From the NCBI RefSeq assembly GCF_016918765.2, contig NZ_CP092104.1, forward strand, positions 62,001-126,000: a DNA stretch of 64,000 nucleotides. Direction: 5' to 3'. The stretch's first letter is position 1; the number at the start of each line of letters is the position of its first letter. The notes under the pieces were generated by a model. That model was not told the DNA's origin. It worked only from the letters and a program-made list of their open reading frames with translations, and did not search any database. Positions 58,872 to 64,000 of the stretch are shown piece after piece. A program made the position numbers and the translations under genes. Source of the stretch: Flagellatimonas centrodinii. GTDB taxonomy: Bacteria > Pseudomonadota > Gammaproteobacteria > Nevskiales > Nevskiaceae.

Positions 58872-59144
58872 CTACTTTATCAGGTCCTTGAGCGCCTTGC
58901 CAGCCTTAAATGCCGGCGTCTTGCTGGCCTTGATCTTCAGCGGGGCGCCGGTCTTCGGGTTACGGCCGGTCCGGGCAGCGCGCTCGCGCAGCATGAACGT
59001 ACCGAAACCGACCAGCGACACCTTGTCCTTCTTCTTCAGCGCCTTGCCAACCACTTCAAACAGTGCGTCAACCGCACGACCCGCGTCAGCCTTCGACAGG
59101 TCCGCCTTGTCAGCGATGGCCGCGATCAGTTCCGTTTTATTCAT
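58872..59144 (-). CDS. hupB: DNA-binding protein HU-beta
   Basis: A 90-residue HU protein. It begins [27 protein letters not shown] and has [30 protein letters not shown] with the DNA-contacting arm and its Pro at the tip, then [15 protein letters not shown]. It bends and compacts DNA. GAGGGG lies nine bases before ATG 59144. In many gammaproteobacteria hupB is directly downstream of lon on the same strand; here it faces away from lon. tRNA-Val and tRNA-Asp follow it. Confidence 0.97.
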   Translation of the reverse strand: MNKTELIAAIADKADLSKADAGRAVDALFEVVGKALKKKDKVSLVGFGTFMLRERAARTGRNPKTGAPLKIKASKTPAFKAGKALKDLIK

Positions 59145-59529
59145 TCAAAAGTCCCCTCGATTGAGAATGGCCATGTGGCCGATGGAGTGACACCGGAGCC
59201 CGTCACGTCTTGACGAACGGGCCTGCACCTTCAGCTTGACCCCTGCCGCAGGTATGCCCCGGTTGCCGAGCGTTATAGCAAGGGCTCCGGGCAAGCGTCA
59301 ATCGCGCCGGAGCCCGTATTTACGAGGTTTTCCGGGCGCTGTCGGCGCCAGCATCCGGTGCGCTCCGGTCCGCCTGCCCCGCTGCAATGACCGGGTGCCC
59401 CTGCGTCCGTCGGCCGATTGACGCCGAATACGATCCCTAAGCCATTGAATATGACGAATTCGCCGCAATCTCGATGGGGTCCTGCATAATCAATGGACCG
59501 TCCGCTTTCGATTATTGAGGTGCCTCCGC
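59145..59529. other. Divergent hupB/lon intergenic region
   Basis: These 385 bases hold the promoters of two divergent genes. The hupB promoter is clear (59272-59301). Before lon I see no convincing heat-shock or sigma-70 promoter. Short inverted matches such as GCCCGT/ACGGGC (59197-59222) and GCGCCGG...CCGGGCGC (59306-59340) could form hairpins in the leaders. No gene is visible. Confidence 0.55.
59272..59301 (-). promoter_or_regulatory. Extended -10 promoter of hupB
   Basis: On the minus strand the -35 is TTGACG (59301-59296) and the -10 is TATAAC (59277-59272), 18 bases apart. TGC directly before the -10 makes an extended -10. Transcription should start near 59265, giving a leader of about 120 bases for hupB. 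Confidence 0.65.
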
Positions 59530-61929
<2,400 letters not shown>

Positions 61930-62027
61930 GGCCCCTGTCCCGCGGCGGTGGCGCCCGGTCGCGACGATGCCGTCACCGGCAGAGGCGTGATCGGCGGCAC
62001 CGGCCGCGGCTTGGCGTGCGGACACCT

Positions 62028-62044
62028 CTGTTATTCTGTAACAG
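62028..62044. promoter_or_regulatory. Palindromic operator resembling a Zur box
   Basis: CTGTTATTCTGTAACAG is a near-perfect 17-base palindrome (CTGTTA-N5-TAACAG). The inner 15 bases match the gammaproteobacterial Zur consensus TGTTATA-N-TATAACA at 12 of 14 defined positions. It ends 18 bases before the ATG of the ZIP-like gene, where a repressor would block transcription. Another repressor with a similar site cannot be excluded. Confidence 0.5.
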
Positions 62045-62062
62045 TTCCGTGCCGCTGCCGCC

Positions 62063-62692
62063 ATGACTGTCTACCTCTACGCCACCTTCGCCGCCCTCGC
62101 CAGCGGCCCCGCGCTGTATGCCGTTGCCCGCCCTCGGCCCCGCGTCCGTCGCGCCCTCGGCGCCCTCGTCTGGATCGCGTTGTCCGCGCTACTGGCCTTT
62201 GAAGTCATCCCCGAAGCCCTCAGTGCCGGTGGCGGGTGGGGCTTTGCCTGGTTCGCGGCCGGCCTGGCGGGGCCGACTGCCCTCGAGCAGGCCGTGCGCC
62301 GGCTGCGACGCCAGACCCACCTCGCCGCGCTGGCCGTTGCGCTGATCGGCCTGGGGCTGCACGCACTGGCCGACGGCGCGGTGTTGGCGGCGGTTCGCCC
62401 GGAGACCGCCGGCCTCGGCGCTGCCGTGGCGCTGCACAGCCTGCCGATCGGACTGACCATCTGCTGGCTGGTGATTCCGGCTCTCGGCTGGGGCCGGGCG
62501 GCGGCCGTATTGCTGGCAGTGTGCGGTGCGACCCTGCTGGGGTTTGTCGCCACCCCGGATCTTGAGGCGGCGCTGGGGCCGGTGGCCTGGGCCTGGCTGC
62601 AGATGATGGTGGCGGGGTTGTTGCTGCATGCGCTGCTCGGCCGCCCCCACGCTCACGCTCACGCCGACGATCCACCGCCGTCGGCGGGCTGA
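62063..62692 (+). CDS. ZIP-like polytopic membrane protein, possibly a metal transporter
   Basis: A 209-residue protein with seven or so hydrophobic segments. Two helices carry His motifs placed as in ZIP metal transporters: LGLHALADGAVLAA (compare HN/S-x-x-DG of TM4) and AVALHSLPIGLTICWLV (compare the H-E-x-P-x-GL of TM5). The C-terminus ends with HAHAHADD, a possible metal-binding tail. The N-terminal part is less ZIP-like, so it may be a divergent or shortened member. A Zur-box-like palindrome lies just upstream, in line with zinc uptake. The role is inferred. No Shine-Dalgarno precedes ATG 62063. Confidence 0.6.
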   Translation: MTVYLYATFAALASGPALYAVARPRPRVRRALGALVWIALSALLAFEVIPEALSAGGGWGFAWFAAGLAGPTALEQAVRRLRRQTHLAALAVALIGLGLHALADGAVLAAVRPETAGLGAAVALHSLPIGLTICWLVIPALGWGRAAAVLLAVCGATLLGFVATPDLEAALGPVAWAWLQMMVAGLLLHALLGRPHAHAHADDPPPSAG

Positions 62693-62807
62693 AGCCTCCG
62701 GCGCCGCCGCCGAGGCGCGCGCGATTGCACCCCAGTAGGGCCTTGTCATCACCTGAACGGCGCGAAACCTGCATGGGGGGCTCCGGCCCTCCGTTACACT
62801 CGATGCC

Positions 62808-64000
62808 ATGACCCTCACCATCGACCTCATTCTGCTCGCCGGCCTGCTGCTGGCTGTCAGCATCCTGGCGACGGCGGTGACGCCGCGACTGGGGGTCCCG
62901 TTGCTGCTGGTGTTCCTGGCGGTCGGCATGCTGGCCGGCGAGGATGGTCCCGGCGGCATCCGTTTCAACGACTATCAGCTCGCCAACCTGGCTGGCACTC
63001 TGGCGCTGGCGGTGATCTTGTTTGACGGCGGCATGCGGACCGCCTATCGCAATTTGCGCATGGCGCTGTGGCCGTCGGTGTCGCTGGCGACCCTCGGCGT
63101 GCTGATCACCAGCGGCCTGACCGGCGCCTTCGCCACCTGGTTGTTGGACCTGCATTGGGCAGAGGGCCTGCTGATCGGGGCCATCGTCGGCTCCACCGAC
63201 GCTGCCGCGGTATTCGCGCTGCTCAGCGCCCGCGCGGTCTCGCTCAATACCCGTGTCACTGCCACGCTCGAAACCGAGTCGGGTACCAACGATCCGATGG
63301 CCGTGTTTCTGACCTTGGCGGTCCTCCAGTATCTGGTGCTGCCTGACAGCTATTCGGTGACCGATTCGCTGCGACTGCTGGTCCAGCAAATGGGCCTCGG
63401 CGGCCTCATGGGGGTGGCGGGGGGCTACGGGCTGATGATGTCGCTCAATCGCCTGCGCCTGAGTGATTCGCTCTACCCGCTGATGGCCCTGGCCGGCGGC
63501 CTGCTGGTCTTCGGCGTCACTTCACGCCTGGGGGGCAGCGGATTTCTGGCGGTCTATATCACCGGACTCTGGATCGGCAATCACCGGGTACATGCGCTGC
63601 CCAATATCCGCCGCTTTCACGATGGCGTCGCCTGGCTGGCGCAGATCGGCATGTTCGTCATCCTCGGGCTGCTGGCCTCGCCGAGCGCCTTGATCGGCGT
63701 CGCTGTCCCTGGCCTGCTGATCGCGCTGGTGCTGATCGGCGTGGCGCGGCCGTTGGCGGTGTGGCTGAGCCTGTTGCCGTTCCGCTATCCACTGCGGGAA
63801 CAGGCCTATATCGCCTGGGTCGGGCTGCGCGGCTCAGTGCCGATCGTGCTGGCGACCTACCCCTGGCTAGCCGACATCCCCAATTCCGCGCTGTTCTTCA
63901 ATGTGGCGTTCTTCATCGTCATCGTCTCGTTGGTGATCCAGGGCTGGACGCTGGCGCCGATGGCGCGGCTACTGGATCTCTACGTCCCCAACAACAGCGC
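62808..64000 (+). CDS. NhaP2/CvrA-type potassium(sodium)/proton antiporter (3' end cut by window edge)
   Basis: About 397 residues are visible before the window ends; the family is usually near 570. It is a CPA1 antiporter with about 12 membrane segments: LLLAVSILATAVTPRLGVPLLL, then GMLAGEDGPGGIRFNDYQLA, AVILFDGGMRT, the ion-site segment IGAIVGSTDAAAVFALL with Asp, and ATLETESGTNDPMAV. EDGPGGI and the SGTNDP segment are typical of NhaP2 (YcgO/CvrA). Family members exchange K+ or Na+ for H+ and help volume and pH control. The C-terminal TrkA_C/CorC_HlyC domains, if present, lie outside the window. ATG 62808 is the first possible start in frame. Confidence 0.88.
   Translation, partial: MTLTIDLILLAGLLLAVSILATAVTPRLGVPLLLVFLAVGMLAGEDGPGGIRFNDYQLANLAGTLALAVILFDGGMRTAYRNLRMALWPSVSLATLGVLITSGLTGAFATWLLDLHWAEGLLIGAIVGSTDAAAVFALLSARAVSLNTRVTATLETESGTNDPMAVFLTLAVLQYLVLPDSYSVTDSLRLLVQQMGLGGLMGVAGGYGLMMSLNRLRLSDSLYPLMALAGGLLVFGVTSRLGGSGFLAVYITGLWIGNHRVHALPNIRRFHDGVAWLAQIGMFVILGLLASPSALIGVAVPGLLIALVLIGVARPLAVWLSLLPFRYPLREQAYIAWVGLRGSVPIVLATYPWLADIPNSALFFNVAFFIVIVSLVIQGWTLAPMARLLDLYVPNNS

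Noticed and set aside
59410-59495. Heat-shock (sigma-32) promoter for lon
   Set aside because: TTGAAT and CATAAT hexamers exist but no pair has the right spacing, and no CCCCAT-type -10 is found on the plus strand.

Overview
The window is high-GC chromosomal DNA from a Gammaproteobacterium. It most likely belongs to the Xanthomonadales/Lysobacterales–Nevskiales part of the class. The evidence is gene order and gene content: ftsK-lolA-rarA-crcB-serS, aat-bpt-infA next to clpA-clpS, xerD-dsbC, queA-tgt, a DUF1302/DUF1329 pair, and GGGAATC heptamer repeats of the kind common in xanthomonads. Almost everything is core-genome housekeeping. I see no prophage, insertion sequence with a transposase, CRISPR array or toxin-antitoxin pair. 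Genes are tightly packed, with many 1- or 4-base stop/start overlaps and frequent GTG or TTG starts.

Layout. 0-2.5 kb (minus): a truncated DUF1329 gene behind a DUF1302 outer-membrane protein gene. 2.8-5.3 kb: hslR, a small inverted-repeat element, an SGLT-like Na+/solute symporter, and a GGGAATC inverted-repeat element that runs into the 3' end of tgt. 5.2-9.4 kb (minus): queA, a DUF2298-like polytopic membrane protein and tgt as one overlapping queuosine-type operon, followed by tRNA-Leu(CAA). 9.5-15.6 kb: a sugar-dehydrogenase-like lipoprotein, a small membrane protein, an AraC regulator with a ferritin-like metal-dependent hydrolase, a membrane diguanylate cyclase, a NUDIX hydrolase and the 7Fe ferredoxin FdxA. 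15.6-21.5 kb: an AddB-like/AddA-like recombination nuclease-helicase pair. 21.5-28.5 kb: a DsbC-like lipoprotein, XerD, a PlsC acyltransferase, a sugar-lactone oxidase family flavoprotein, ZapE, a PBP5/6-type carboxypeptidase and LipB. 28.5-32.3 kb: a complete mlaFEDCBA phospholipid-trafficking operon. 32.3-39.5 kb (minus): purL, a metallo-beta-lactamase-fold hydrolase, DUF1820, a pirin and serS. 39.5-44.3 kb (minus): crcB, rarA, lolA and ftsK. 44.4-50.4 kb: a small unknown protein, a FemAB/GNAT-like protein, the N-degron transferases aat and bpt, infA, then clpA and clpS. 50.5-58.6 kb: a CHASE2 adenylate/guanylate cyclase divergent from the type II secretion genes gspC, D, E and F, closed by a strong bidirectional terminator. 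58.7-61.9 kb: tRNA-Asp, tRNA-Val and hupB on the minus strand, divergent from lon. 62.0-64.0 kb: a ZIP-like membrane protein behind a Zur-box-like palindrome, then a truncated NhaP2-type cation/proton antiporter.

Functional themes. There is an envelope cluster: Mla lipid transport, LolA, DacC, T2SS and DUF1302/1329. There is a protein quality-control cluster: Aat/Bpt/ClpS/ClpA, Lon, HslR and the DsbC-like protein. There is also genome maintenance: FtsK, XerD, RarA, the AddAB-like pair and HU. The least explained items are the ZIP-like gene with its palindromic operator, the DUF2298-like protein inside queA-tgt, three small inverted-repeat elements (one supplying the C-terminal codons of tgt), and the head-to-head lon/hupB arrangement. 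All functional calls come from reading the translated sequence by eye, with no database search.
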